Positions 17,330-25,393 of a stretch of DNA of 64,000 nucleotides are shown one piece after another. The stretch lies in NCBI GenBank assembly GCA_963772955.1, contig CAVYZF010000001.1:62001-126000 (forward strand), written 5' to 3'. The translations under genes and the position numbers were made by a program. The first letter of the stretch is position 1. The number at the start of each line of letters is the position of its first letter. Source of the DNA: Gp6-AA40 sp963772955. GTDB lineage: Bacteria; Acidobacteriota; Vicinamibacteria; Vicinamibacterales; UBA2999. Under the pieces are notes generated by a model that was not told the origin of the DNA, did no database searches, and saw only the letters and a list, made by a program, of their open reading frames with translations.

Positions 17330-18739
17330 ATGTCGTTCATCACCAAGAGGCACATCCCGCGGCGCACGTTCCTCAAGGGCACCGGTGTGACCCTTGCCCT
17401 CCCGTTGCTCGATGCCATGGTTCCCGCGAGCACCGCGCTCGCGCAGACCGTTGCCGGTCAGACGAAGAAGCGCTTCGTTGGCGTCTTCTTCCCCCACGGG
17501 ATGGGACCCGGCCACTGGGAGCCGGAAGTCGAAGGCGCACTACCCGACAAGATGCCCTACATTCTCGAGTCGCTCGCGGGGATGAAAGATCAGACCGTCG
17601 TCCTCAACGGTCTCTGGTCGCAGTCGGCGGAGCCGCCCGAGGGCACGACCGGGTCCGATCACTGGGTTGCCGCGGCGTTCCTGACCGCGATCAAACCGCG
17701 CAAGACAGCGGGCTCGGACGCTACCGTCGGCAGCGCCACGATCGATCAGCTCATCGCGCAGAAGATCGGTCAGGAGACATTGCTGCCTTCGCTGCAGCTC
17801 GCCTGCGAGGATCCCAATTCGAGCTCTAGCAACTGCGGCGAGGGCTACAGCTGCTCGTATACGAACTCGATCTCGTGGGTGGAGTTGCCCACGCCTGAGA
17901 ACGAAACGGTGCCGCGGACCAGCCCGCTCCCGATGGAGCTGAATCCGCAGGTCGTGTTCGAGCGCCTGTTCGGCAGCGGTTCAACCCCTGAAGTTCGCGC
18001 GCAGCGAATGAAGCAGAGCCAGAGCATCCTCGACTCGCTGGTCAAGGAGCTCGGGACGCTCCGCAAGCAGCTCGGCGCCAGCGACGTTCGAACGGTCAAT
18101 CAGTTCACCGACGAGATCCGCGAGATCGAGCGCCGCATTCAGCTTGCCGCCAAGTCGAGCAACGAGGTCCCCGATCTCGATCTGCCACCCGGAATTCCGG
18201 AGCAGTTCGACGAGCACATTCGCCTGCACTGGGACATGGTCGCGACGGCGTTCAAGGCGGACATTACCCGTGTCGTGACGCTTCTCGGCGCCCGAGATCT
18301 CACAGGGCGCGTGTATCCATTCCCGAAGAGCGAGCTCTTCCCTGACGGCGGCACGAGCGTCAGCTTCCACGGCGGCTCGCACCACCAGGACGACGCGGTG
18401 CAGATCCGTCGTTACGCCACGCTCAATCGCTATCACGTGTCGACGATGGCGTACCTGGCGAAGAAGCTGAAGGAAACGCCGGACGGCGATGGCAACCTGC
18501 TCGATCGTTCGCTGATTCTGTACGGCTCGAACATGGGCAATTCGAATCAGCACCAGCACTTCGATGTCGCGCATCTGCTCGTCGGTGGCGCGAACGGTCA
18601 GCTGAAGGGCAATCGTCACCTCAAGTACGACCGCAAGACCGTCACGACCGGCAATCTGCTGGTGAGCGTGATGGATATGTTCGACATCAAGAGAGACAAG
18701 CAAGGCGATAGCTCGGGCCACTTGCCAAAACTCGTGTAG
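17330..18739 (+). CDS. DUF1552 family protein with Tat signal, copy 1
   Basis: The 469-aa product begins with a twin-arginine signal (RRTFLKGTGVTLALPLLDAM), so it is probably folded in the cytoplasm, perhaps with a cofactor, before export. Family blocks include FFPHGMGPGHWEP, the SLQLACEDPNSSSSNCGEGY region, NPQVVFERLFGSG, VREIERRI-like helices and SLILYGSNMGNSNQHQH near the C-terminus. DUF1552 has an alkaline-phosphatase-like relationship in my recollection, without a proven activity. It is the middle gene of the DUF1592-DUF1552-ankyrin module and has a close paralogue at 30304. Confidence 0.9.
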   Translation: MSFITKRHIPRRTFLKGTGVTLALPLLDAMVPASTALAQTVAGQTKKRFVGVFFPHGMGPGHWEPEVEGALPDKMPYILESLAGMKDQTVVLNGLWSQSAEPPEGTTGSDHWVAAAFLTAIKPRKTAGSDATVGSATIDQLIAQKIGQETLLPSLQLACEDPNSSSSNCGEGYSCSYTNSISWVELPTPENETVPRTSPLPMELNPQVVFERLFGSGSTPEVRAQRMKQSQSILDSLVKELGTLRKQLGASDVRTVNQFTDEIREIERRIQLAAKSSNEVPDLDLPPGIPEQFDEHIRLHWDMVATAFKADITRVVTLLGARDLTGRVYPFPKSELFPDGGTSVSFHGGSHHQDDAVQIRRYATLNRYHVSTMAYLAKKLKETPDGDGNLLDRSLILYGSNMGNSNQHQHFDVAHLLVGGANGQLKGNRHLKYDRKTVTTGNLLVSVMDMFDIKRDKQGDSSGHLPKLV

Positions 18740-18757
18740 GTCGGAGGCAGATCGAAC

Positions 18758-20719
18758 ATGCGTACGATGCGCGCTGCTGGATGTGCCGCCCTGCTCTGGG
18801 TGCTCATCGTCGGCATCACGTCAGGGGCTGGCAGTGAAGTGGCCGACGCCGCTCAGAAGGGCGACCAGGCCGCCGTTCAGAAGCTGATTCAACAGAAAGC
18901 GGACGTGAAGGCGGCCCAGGTCGATGGCGCCACGGCGCTGCATTGGGCTGTCTACCGCGACGAGCCGCAGCTCGCGGACATCCTCATTCGCGCCGGCGCG
19001 GACGTGAAAGCGGCCAACAGCGAGGGCGTCACGCCGCTCTCGATGGCCGCTTTGTACGGCAACGCCATCATGATCGATAAGTTGATCAAGGCCGGCGCCG
19101 ATGCGAAACAGCTTGGACCGAACGGCGAGACGATGGTCATGCTCGCGGCGCGCAACGGAAATCCGCAGGCGGTCACCGTGCTCCTCGAGGCTGGGGCGGA
19201 CGTCAACGCGCGCGAGCCGATCCGCGGAACGACTGCGTTGATGTGGGCCGTCGAGCAGAAGCATCCCGAGGCGGTGAAGATTCTTCTCGCTGCGGGTGCC
19301 GATCCGAAGGTGAAGTCGGGTGGCGCGGGTCTGCCCCGCAACTACATGGCACCTCGGCTGAATCAGCGCGCCGTTCTTCTCGCGCAGGATCGCCGGCGAC
19401 GCGCAGCAGCAGCCGGAATCACGTACGAAGAGCAGCTCACGATCGATCAGAAGTCCGGGGTCGAAATCGGCGGCCAGCGTGGTCTGGGTCAGGCGCTGGA
19501 CGCCAATGGCAACCCGCTGCCTGCGGCACCGGGGCGACAGGGCGGGGCAGGCGCACCTGCACAGCCACCGCAACCGGCTCCGGCGCCCGAGGCAACGCCA
19601 GCAGCGGCGGCTCCCGCTGCGGCGCCAGCTGGCCAGCCGGCAGCAGCTGCCGGCAGGGGTCGCGGCCGCGCGGGCGCAGCCGCGGCAGTCCAGCCTCAGC
19701 CTCAGCCAGACGCCGACGATGACAATGAAGTGGTCGTCGCCGGGCTCGTCGGCAGCGGCGGTGGTGGACTGACTCCGCTCGTGTTCGCGGCGCGCGAGGG
19801 CGACCTCGAATCCGCGAAGCTGCTGGTTGACGCCGGTGCGCCGATCAACGAGACGACCGAGTACGGCTGGACGCCGCTGCTCACCGCGGTGAACAACCGC
19901 AACTATCAGCTCGCGTCGTACTTGCTCGACAAGGGCGCCGATCCGAATCTCGCGAACAAGGGTGCCTGGACGCCGCTCTACCTCGCCACCGACAATCGCA
20001 ACATCGAGGGTGGCGACTATCCAGTTCCCAAGGGGGACATGGATCACCTCGAGATCATCGAGAAGCTGCTTCAGAAGGGTGCCAACCCCAACGGGAAGAT
20101 CAGAGAGAACACGCTGACGCGGACGATCTTCACGATGCAGTGGTTCTTCGAGGACGGCGCGACACCGTTCATCCGCGCCGCGCAGTCCAGCGACACGACG
20201 TTGATGACGCTCCTGCTCAAGTACAAGGCCGATCCTCAGGCGACAACGGCAGCCGGTGACAACGCGTTGACCGCATCTGGCGGCATCGGGTGGGTCGAGG
20301 GTGTGACGTACGAGCGCTCCGCGAAAGAGAACTACGAAGCGATGAAGATGCTGCTCGACCTCGGCCTGGATCCCAACCACGCGAACAACGAGGGTCGTAC
20401 GGCATTGATGGGCGCGGCCATGAAGGGTCACCCGGACGTGGTTCAGCTGCTCGTCGATCGCGGCGCCAGGTTGGAGACACACGACAAGGGCAACCGCGAC
20501 ACCGATAAAGTGTCGTCTGCAGCCGCAGGCAAGACGTGGCAGGCGATCGACTACGCGGAGGGTCTCGTGCGCGTGGGCGTGCAGTCCGCGGTCACGCGTC
20601 CCGAAGCGGCTGCGCTCATTCGCAAGCTGATGGCCGAACGCAACATCCCGGCGCCACCGGTCGAGCGAACGATCCTCTCAGTGTGCGTCGTCCAGATCTG
20701 TCAGGGAACGAGTCAATAA
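18758..20719 (+). CDS. Secreted ankyrin-repeat protein, copy 1
   Basis: The 653-aa protein has a signal peptide ending near SGAGS. A GGAGG lies 9-10 nt before ATG 18758. Ankyrin units run through residues 25-190 and 330-610, for example ADVKAAQVDGATALHWAVYR and ADPNLANKGAWTPLYLA. Between them is a Pro/Ala/Gln-rich linker (about 262-325). The segment LPRNYMAPRLNQRAVL is not ankyrin-like. It follows the DUF1552 gene on the same strand, so an exported partner or inhibitor role for the redox pair is plausible but unproven. A shorter paralogue (483 aa) lies at 31622. Confidence 0.9.
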   Translation: MRTMRAAGCAALLWVLIVGITSGAGSEVADAAQKGDQAAVQKLIQQKADVKAAQVDGATALHWAVYRDEPQLADILIRAGADVKAANSEGVTPLSMAALYGNAIMIDKLIKAGADAKQLGPNGETMVMLAARNGNPQAVTVLLEAGADVNAREPIRGTTALMWAVEQKHPEAVKILLAAGADPKVKSGGAGLPRNYMAPRLNQRAVLLAQDRRRRAAAAGITYEEQLTIDQKSGVEIGGQRGLGQALDANGNPLPAAPGRQGGAGAPAQPPQPAPAPEATPAAAAPAAAPAGQPAAAAGRGRGRAGAAAAVQPQPQPDADDDNEVVVAGLVGSGGGGLTPLVFAAREGDLESAKLLVDAGAPINETTEYGWTPLLTAVNNRNYQLASYLLDKGADPNLANKGAWTPLYLATDNRNIEGGDYPVPKGDMDHLEIIEKLLQKGANPNGKIRENTLTRTIFTMQWFFEDGATPFIRAAQSSDTTLMTLLLKYKADPQATTAAGDNALTASGGIGWVEGVTYERSAKENYEAMKMLLDLGLDPNHANNEGRTALMGAAMKGHPDVVQLLVDRGARLETHDKGNRDTDKVSSAAAGKTWQAIDYAEGLVRVGVQSAVTRPEAAALIRKLMAERNIPAPPVERTILSVCVVQICQGTSQ

Positions 20720-21193
20720 CTATTCGATCCCGAAATTTCTCGACAGGTACTGATGCACGCGCGCGAACTCTTCGTCGTTGAGCATCGCGCCTTCGTTGAG
20801 CATCGAGATCAGCGTCTCTTCCCATTCCTCGGGTGAGCGGCGGTTCGCCTTGATGCGGAAGAGGTCGTGGCACTGCGTGCACGTATTGAGGATGACCTCC
20901 TTGCCGGGACCGTCGGGCAGTGGACCGTGCGTGCGGACAAGGTATTCCACGAGCGTCGGCACGTCGTCCTTCGAAACCTTTGCCCCCTTCTCGATCTCCT
21001 GTGAGACGCGTTTCGTCCAGCTGTCCGCGTCCATCGCCTGCACATGGATGACGCGCACGGTGTGGCAGTTCTGGCAGGCGGCGTTCATGATCTTCTCGCC
21101 CGGTTCCGTCTCCTGCGCGCCACTCGTGACCGCAGCCACGAGTACCAATGACGCGGCGGACACCGCAACCAGCAAGCCGACGCTTCGCGACAT
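20720..21193 (-). CDS. Small secreted cytochrome c with two CxxCH motifs
   Basis: The 157-aa product has a signal peptide ending near TSGAQ. The heme motifs are CQNCH (about residues 40-44) and CTQCH (about 104-108), each with a downstream region that could hold a Met ligand (SMLNEGAML after the second). It looks like a duplicated mono-heme domain. It probably shuttles electrons in the periplasm. Its stop abuts the ankyrin stop with no gap, and it is divergent from the next cytochrome gene with only 23 nt between starts. Confidence 0.85.
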   Translation of the reverse strand: MSRSVGLLVAVSAASLVLVAAVTSGAQETEPGEKIMNAACQNCHTVRVIHVQAMDADSWTKRVSQEIEKGAKVSKDDVPTLVEYLVRTHGPLPDGPGKEVILNTCTQCHDLFRIKANRRSPEEWEETLISMLNEGAMLNDEEFARVHQYLSRNFGIE

Positions 21194-21216
21194 ACGTTAA
21201 TGTTACCAGTCACACG

Positions 21217-22521
21217 GTGCCGTCACTGAAGGTCATCGCAACGGTCGCATTACTGGCGTGGCTGACTGCGCTGGTATCGGCACAGCTTGTCGGCTCGATC
21301 ATCGAGCCGAGCCATCCGGCGATTGGCTACCCCGGCGAGTCCAACGACCGCGTCGAACAGCTGAATCGCAGGTTGCGGAGCGGCGAAATCCAGCTGCAGT
21401 TCGACGAGCGCACCGGCTACTTGAGAAGCCTGCTCGCCGCGCTCGACGTCCCGATCGACTCGCAGATAGCGCTCTTCTCGGGGCGGAGCTTGCAGGCGCG
21501 TCACATCAACGCCCGCAATCCGCGGACGATCTTCTTCAACGACTCGACGGCGGTGGGATGGATGCCGGGCGGGCTGATCGAAGTCGCCGCGCTCGATCCG
21601 CGGCAAGGCGCGATCTTCTATCTCTTGCCGCAGCAGACCACACCGCCACTGCGCCAGCTCGCACGCGATACGCGATGCCTCACGTGTCACTATTCGACTG
21701 CGACGCTCGGCGTGCCCGGCTTTCTCGTGCGCAGCATCCCGAGCGCACCGAACGGCTCGATCATGCCGTGGCTCGGCAACTACACGACCGATCACCGAAG
21801 CCCACTCGTCGAGCGGTGGGGTGGTTGGTACGTGACGGGGCAGGGCGGCCAGCATCTTGGAAACGCGCCGATCGCAGACCGGACGCAGGGTGACCTTCAA
21901 ATCGACAACGCCAATCTCAACCTGACCACGCTGACCGATCGATTCGACACGCGATCGTACCTCTCGCCGCACAGCGACATCGTGGCGCTGCTGGTCTTCG
22001 ACCATCAGATGCGAATGATGAACCTGCTCACGAGACTGGGTTGGGAGGCGCGAATTCGCGAGCGTGACGAGCGCGGCGTCGATTCGTCGTTCGACGAGGT
22101 CGTAGCGGAGGTTGTCGATTACATGCTGTTCGTCGACGAAGCGCCGCTCAATGGGATCACGGGCACGTCGGGATTCGCCGAGCGCTTCGGTGGGCTCGGG
22201 CCGCGCGACAGCATGGGGCGATCGCTGCGCGATCTCGATCTGCGGCGCAGGCTGTTCCGTTATCCATGCAGCTACATGATCTACTCAGAGGCGTTCGAGG
22301 CACTTCCTGACGTCGCTCGCAACGCTGTCTACGCACGTCTCCTGCTGGTGTTGACGGGAAGAGATCCGTCTCCGAAGTACCGGAATCTGTCGCCGGCAGA
22401 TCGTCAGGCGATCCTCGAGATTCTTCGCGACACGAAGAACGATCTACCCCTCACCCGTTCCAGCCTTCAGGGCGGGGAGCGCGAAGACACGCTGCAACGA
22501 CTCGTAGAACGAGCCCAGTAG
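21217..22521 (+). CDS. Secreted mono-heme protein of unknown family
   Basis: GTG 21217 is chosen because it opens a signal peptide (LKVIATVALLAWLTALVSAQ). The mature protein (about 410 aa) has one heme motif, CLTCH, followed by VPGFLVRSIPSAPNG, TDHRSPLVERWGGWYVTGQ and a largely helical C-terminus. I do not recognise a named family. The TDHR and WGGWYVTG blocks look conserved and may form the active site. It overlaps the convergent transporter gene by 78 nt. Confidence 0.72.
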   Translation: MPSLKVIATVALLAWLTALVSAQLVGSIIEPSHPAIGYPGESNDRVEQLNRRLRSGEIQLQFDERTGYLRSLLAALDVPIDSQIALFSGRSLQARHINARNPRTIFFNDSTAVGWMPGGLIEVAALDPRQGAIFYLLPQQTTPPLRQLARDTRCLTCHYSTATLGVPGFLVRSIPSAPNGSIMPWLGNYTTDHRSPLVERWGGWYVTGQGGQHLGNAPIADRTQGDLQIDNANLNLTTLTDRFDTRSYLSPHSDIVALLVFDHQMRMMNLLTRLGWEARIRERDERGVDSSFDEVVAEVVDYMLFVDEAPLNGITGTSGFAERFGGLGPRDSMGRSLRDLDLRRRLFRYPCSYMIYSEAFEALPDVARNAVYARLLLVLTGRDPSPKYRNLSPADRQAILEILRDTKNDLPLTRSSLQGGEREDTLQRLVERAQ

Positions 22522-22890
22522 CCCCGCGCCAACAAGAGCTCCTGCGAGCGCGGCCGACGCGTAGATCTTTCCCTCACCGATGTTCACGAGGATCGGCCCG
22601 GGGCACATGCCCGCGATCGACCATCCGATTCCGAACAGGATTCCACCGGCGATGTTGCCGCGATGAAACGGCTTCGTCTCGATCCACAACCGCTGTCCAA
22701 GAATCGTGCGGCCGCGCCGTTTGATCAGCCAGATGCCCGGCGCCGTGACCAGCACCGCAACGGCGATGATGCCGTAGAGCTGGAACTCGGTGAAGAGAAA
22801 CATCCCCTGGATGAAGTCGTAGTCCGCCGCACCGGATCGACTGAGGATGAATCCGAACACGGTGCCGAGGAGCAGATAGACCGGCGTCAC
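22444..22890 (-). CDS. DUF6691 (YeeE/YedE C-terminal half) sulfur transporter subunit
   Basis: GTG 22890 overlaps the previous stop (GTGA), so this 148-aa protein is translationally coupled to the other half. It has about four membrane helices. The conserved block GIGWSIAGMCPGPILVNIG contains the Cys of the YeeE/YedE family. Single-chain relatives (TsuA) pass thiosulfate along conserved Cys residues. Here the transporter is split in two, as in other bacteria. The substrate, thiosulfate or another sulfur species, is inferred. Confidence 0.85.
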   Translation of the reverse strand: MTPVYLLLGTVFGFILSRSGAADYDFIQGMFLFTEFQLYGIIAVAVLVTAPGIWLIKRRGRTILGQRLWIETKPFHRGNIAGGILFGIGWSIAGMCPGPILVNIGEGKIYASAALAGALVGAGLLGSFYESLQRVFALPALKAGTGEG

Positions 22891-23405
22891 AAGCCCACCA
22901 GCGGAAACAGAATTCGGTACGTCACTTGAGTCGTGACGATGCCGGCACCGAGGAACGCGATCGTCGTCACCAGGCTCGGAAGCTCGAGATTCGCGAGGCC
23001 GAAGATGCCGTGTCCGCTCGTGCATCCGCCGGCGAGTCTCGTGCCGAAGCCGATGAACAATCCGCCCACGAACATCCACGCGAGCTTGCCGGCCGGCCCC
23101 AGACCGATCGCCCGATCGAAGAGACCGAGCGCCCACGTCAGGTGCCAACCGCCGCCAAGGACCGCGGAGAGGAAGCCGCCAAGCACGAGACCGGCAAGCA
23201 GCGGCAGTCGCCACTCGCGACCCGCGGTGACTGCGGCACGCTGGAAGTACGGCAGCGGCAGCGCCAGACTGCAAAGGTCTTCGAAGCCGGTGGAGATGCC
23301 GAGACGACGATTGGCGACGAGGAGCAACGCGAGCGTGACGCCCGCGATCCCGACGCCCGCCAGCGCCCAGTGCAGGGGTGGCAGGCCGTGAAGAATCAGT
23401 GACAT
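22887..23405 (-). CDS. YeeE/YedE family sulfur transporter subunit (N-terminal half)
   Basis: This 172-aa membrane protein has about four helices and the family block FGTRLAGGCTSGHGIFGLANL with its conserved Cys. Together with the next gene it would form one transporter of the TsuA/YedE type. ATG 23405 lies 4 nt after the stop of the upstream gene, so the three minus-strand genes likely form one operon. Import of a reduced sulfur compound would fit the nearby periplasmic redox genes, but no sulfur oxidation genes are seen. Confidence 0.87.
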   Translation of the reverse strand: MSLILHGLPPLHWALAGVGIAGVTLALLLVANRRLGISTGFEDLCSLALPLPYFQRAAVTAGREWRLPLLAGLVLGGFLSAVLGGGWHLTWALGLFDRAIGLGPAGKLAWMFVGGLFIGFGTRLAGGCTSGHGIFGLANLELPSLVTTIAFLGAGIVTTQVTYRILFPLVGL

Positions 23406-23409
23406 CGTG

Positions 23410-23892
23410 CTACTGGACTACCTCGCATTCGCCGTAGTTCTGCGAAACCGACGGCTCGGCGATGAAGCGACCGACCTGCATCTGCAGGTATCCATGGCGC
23501 GAATGTACGGCCTTGAGCTTCTTGGGCGACGCTTCCTGCGAGAACACCGTCGTCACGTTCAACTGGCCGACGGCGCTTTCGACGAAATAGAGACTCCAGC
23601 CAGACAACACCGCCGTCACGTACGCGCGACCGGCTGTTCCCGTGAATTCAGCGGTCGCGTCGCCCACGTCGATCGACGTGATTTCGAACCGCATGTCCTG
23701 CGTTTTCGTCTTCGGCTCTGGCGCCCCTTCCTTCCACACGGCCGACGTCGCGGAGGGAAAACTGCATTTCAGCGCCTTGATCTGGGTCAGCGGGTTTGGC
23801 GGTTCGGGCGCCGTTTGCGCCTGTGCCACGGCGGAGGCCCCACCCAGGATGAGCAAGAAGGCCAATGTATCTCTTATAATTTTCGTTCGCAT
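23410..23892 (-). CDS. Secreted protein of unknown function upstream of the YeeE pair
   Basis: The 160-aa product has a signal peptide (MRTKIIRDTLAFLLILGG, cleaved near AQAQT). The mature part has KCSFPSATSAVWKEG and a late Cys (GECEVVQ), which could pair in a disulfide. It has a beta-rich look and no known motif. GAGG lies 6 nt before ATG 23892. The ATG overlaps the divergent FMN-binding gene's ATG (sequence CATG), so each gene's upstream signals lie inside the other. Confidence 0.7.
   Translation of the reverse strand: MRTKIIRDTLAFLLILGGASAVAQAQTAPEPPNPLTQIKALKCSFPSATSAVWKEGAPEPKTKTQDMRFEITSIDVGDATAEFTGTAGRAYVTAVLSGWSLYFVESAVGQLNVTTVFSQEASPKKLKAVHSRHGYLQMQVGRFIAEPSVSQNYGECEVVQ
23875..23880 (+). 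promoter_or_regulatory. Consensus -10 box TATAAT for the FMN-binding gene
   Basis: A perfect TATAAT ends 10 nt before ATG 23891, implying a leader of only a few bases and no room for a Shine-Dalgarno site. It lies inside the first codons of the divergent gene. No clear -35 box was identified. Confidence 0.5.
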
Positions 23893-24397
23893 GAAGCGCC
23901 TCGCCTTAGTGCTGTCGTTGCTGGCCGCCACCGTCGCTTTGACGGCCGGTGCACAGAACCAGACCGACGCACGACTCAAGCGGCTCTTTCCAGCCGCTAC
24001 GACATTCTCTCCCAAGGGCGGCGATCCGCCACACGTCAAGGCGTACAACGGCGAGACGCTCCTTGGCTACGCCTTCTGGACGACAGAGCTCCTGCCGCTC
24101 GAGCGCGGATACGGGGGCCCGATCGCCATCCTGCTCGGGATGGATACGAAAGGCATCCTGTCCGGCCTGGTCATCATCGAACACCACGAGCCGTACGGCG
24201 ACTTCTCGATCGACCCGCCGTCATTTGCCGCACAGTTCAAAGGGAAGGACGTGCGCGACCCGTTCAAGCTCGGTGAGGATATCGACGCGGTCTCCCGCGC
24301 GACGATCACGATGTCGAGCGCGGTGCGAACCATTCGGAACAGCTCCCGGCGCATGGCGCGCTCGTACCTGACCCCACCGGCGTCCCCCAGTCGATGA
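23891..24397 (+). CDS. Exported FMN-binding domain protein
   Basis: The 168-aa product has a signal peptide ending near TAGAQ and one FMN-binding domain like those of RnfG, NqrC and NosR. The covalent flavinylation site is DAVSRATITM, with Thr138 as the expected FMN-bearing residue (family motif D-x2-S/T-G-A-T; here the Gly is Arg). The ApbE gene that would attach the FMN lies 1 kb downstream, and the membrane ferredoxin gene overlaps by 4 nt (ATGA). The three genes make a flavin-based electron relay across or outside the inner membrane. Confidence 0.88.
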   Translation: MKRLALVLSLLAATVALTAGAQNQTDARLKRLFPAATTFSPKGGDPPHVKAYNGETLLGYAFWTTELLPLERGYGGPIAILLGMDTKGILSGLVIIEHHEPYGDFSIDPPSFAAQFKGKDVRDPFKLGEDIDAVSRATITMSSAVRTIRNSSRRMARSYLTPPASPSR

Positions 24398-25392
24398 CGA
24401 CCGCCCGGCGCAGACTCTTCTTTCTCGCGCTCGGGTTTTCTGTCCTGCTGGCAGCCGGGGCGATGACGACCGCGCTGGTCGCGCAGTCGCCGGCGCAGGA
24501 ACCACCGGCTCAAGGCGGGTTTGATTTCCCGGAAGAAGAAGAGGAAGCACCGACGTGGGCCGAAGACATCCGTGCCCAGGCGGTGGACATCGCGCTCGTC
24601 GCCGGGTTCTCCGTCCTCGCCTTCGTCAGCTTCTTCAAGAAAAGCGTCCGGCTCAAATACATCACGCTCGCGGCTTCTGTCCTCTTCCTTGGCTTTTACA
24701 AGAGCCTGCTCATCTCCATCGTCAACGTGTTTGGCCTGATGGGCGGCAACCTGCCGATCTTCCGCTACAACCTGGCGTGGTATCTCCTTGCGGCGATTAC
24801 CATGGTCTCGACAGTGCTCTGGGGTCGCGTGTACTGCGGGCGCATCTGCGCCTTCGGTGCATTCACGCAGTTGCTGGATGCGACGCTGCCGGCGCGATGG
24901 CGAATCAACATCCCGCGCGCGATCGAACGGCGTGCGTCGTGGATCAAGTACGGGATTCTCGCCGCGGTGATCGCGTACTTCCTGATCACGAAGAACCCGC
25001 TGATCTATCCGTACGTCGAACCGTTCTGGATGTTCGGACTTCACCTGCGCACACCACTGCTGCTGACGCTGCTCGGCACGCTGCTCGTCACGACTGTCTT
25101 CATTCGCAACGCGTACTGCCGTTTCCTGTGTCCGCTCGGCGCGTTCCTCGGCATCGTGTCCAACATTACCGTCTTCCGGATCAAGCGGTGGTCGGAATGC
25201 AGCACGTGCCGCATCTGCGAGAAGACGTGCGAATGGGGCGCGATTCGCGGGCCGAAGATCGTGATGACGGAATGCGTGCGGTGCGACGACTGCGAGCGGC
25301 TCTACGCCGACGAGAAGAAGTGCCCGCACCATTTGATTCTGATCAGGAAGGCTGACATCCTCGCGCGCCGGGCGGCGCAGGGCCGGGCCTAG
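24394..25392 (+). CDS. NosR/NapH-like membrane 4Fe-4S ferredoxin
   Basis: The 332-aa protein has about five membrane helices. Two membrane-linked Cys motifs are seen, VYCGRICAFGAF and YCRFLCPLGAF, as in NosR/NapH/RdxA proteins. A C-terminal ferredoxin-like part follows with CSTCRICEKTC and CVRCDDC; the last site is irregular (CPHH). An acidic loop (FPEEEEEAPTW) follows the first helix. It should pass electrons between the membrane pool and the FMN-binding partner encoded just upstream. The direction of transfer is not known. Confidence 0.87.
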   Translation: MTTARRRLFFLALGFSVLLAAGAMTTALVAQSPAQEPPAQGGFDFPEEEEEAPTWAEDIRAQAVDIALVAGFSVLAFVSFFKKSVRLKYITLAASVLFLGFYKSLLISIVNVFGLMGGNLPIFRYNLAWYLLAAITMVSTVLWGRVYCGRICAFGAFTQLLDATLPARWRINIPRAIERRASWIKYGILAAVIAYFLITKNPLIYPYVEPFWMFGLHLRTPLLLTLLGTLLVTTVFIRNAYCRFLCPLGAFLGIVSNITVFRIKRWSECSTCRICEKTCEWGAIRGPKIVMTECVRCDDCERLYADEKKCPHHLILIRKADILARRAAQGRA

Positions 25393-25393
25393 A

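Noticed and set aside
15329..17515. Long antisense open frame (728 codons) opposite the DUF1592 gene
   Set aside because: It mirrors a strongly supported heme protein, is Arg/His-rich and shows no domain; high GC keeps antisense frames open.
18821..20482. Antisense open frame (553 codons) opposite the first ankyrin gene
   Set aside because: Repetitive shadow of the ankyrin repeats with no protein features.
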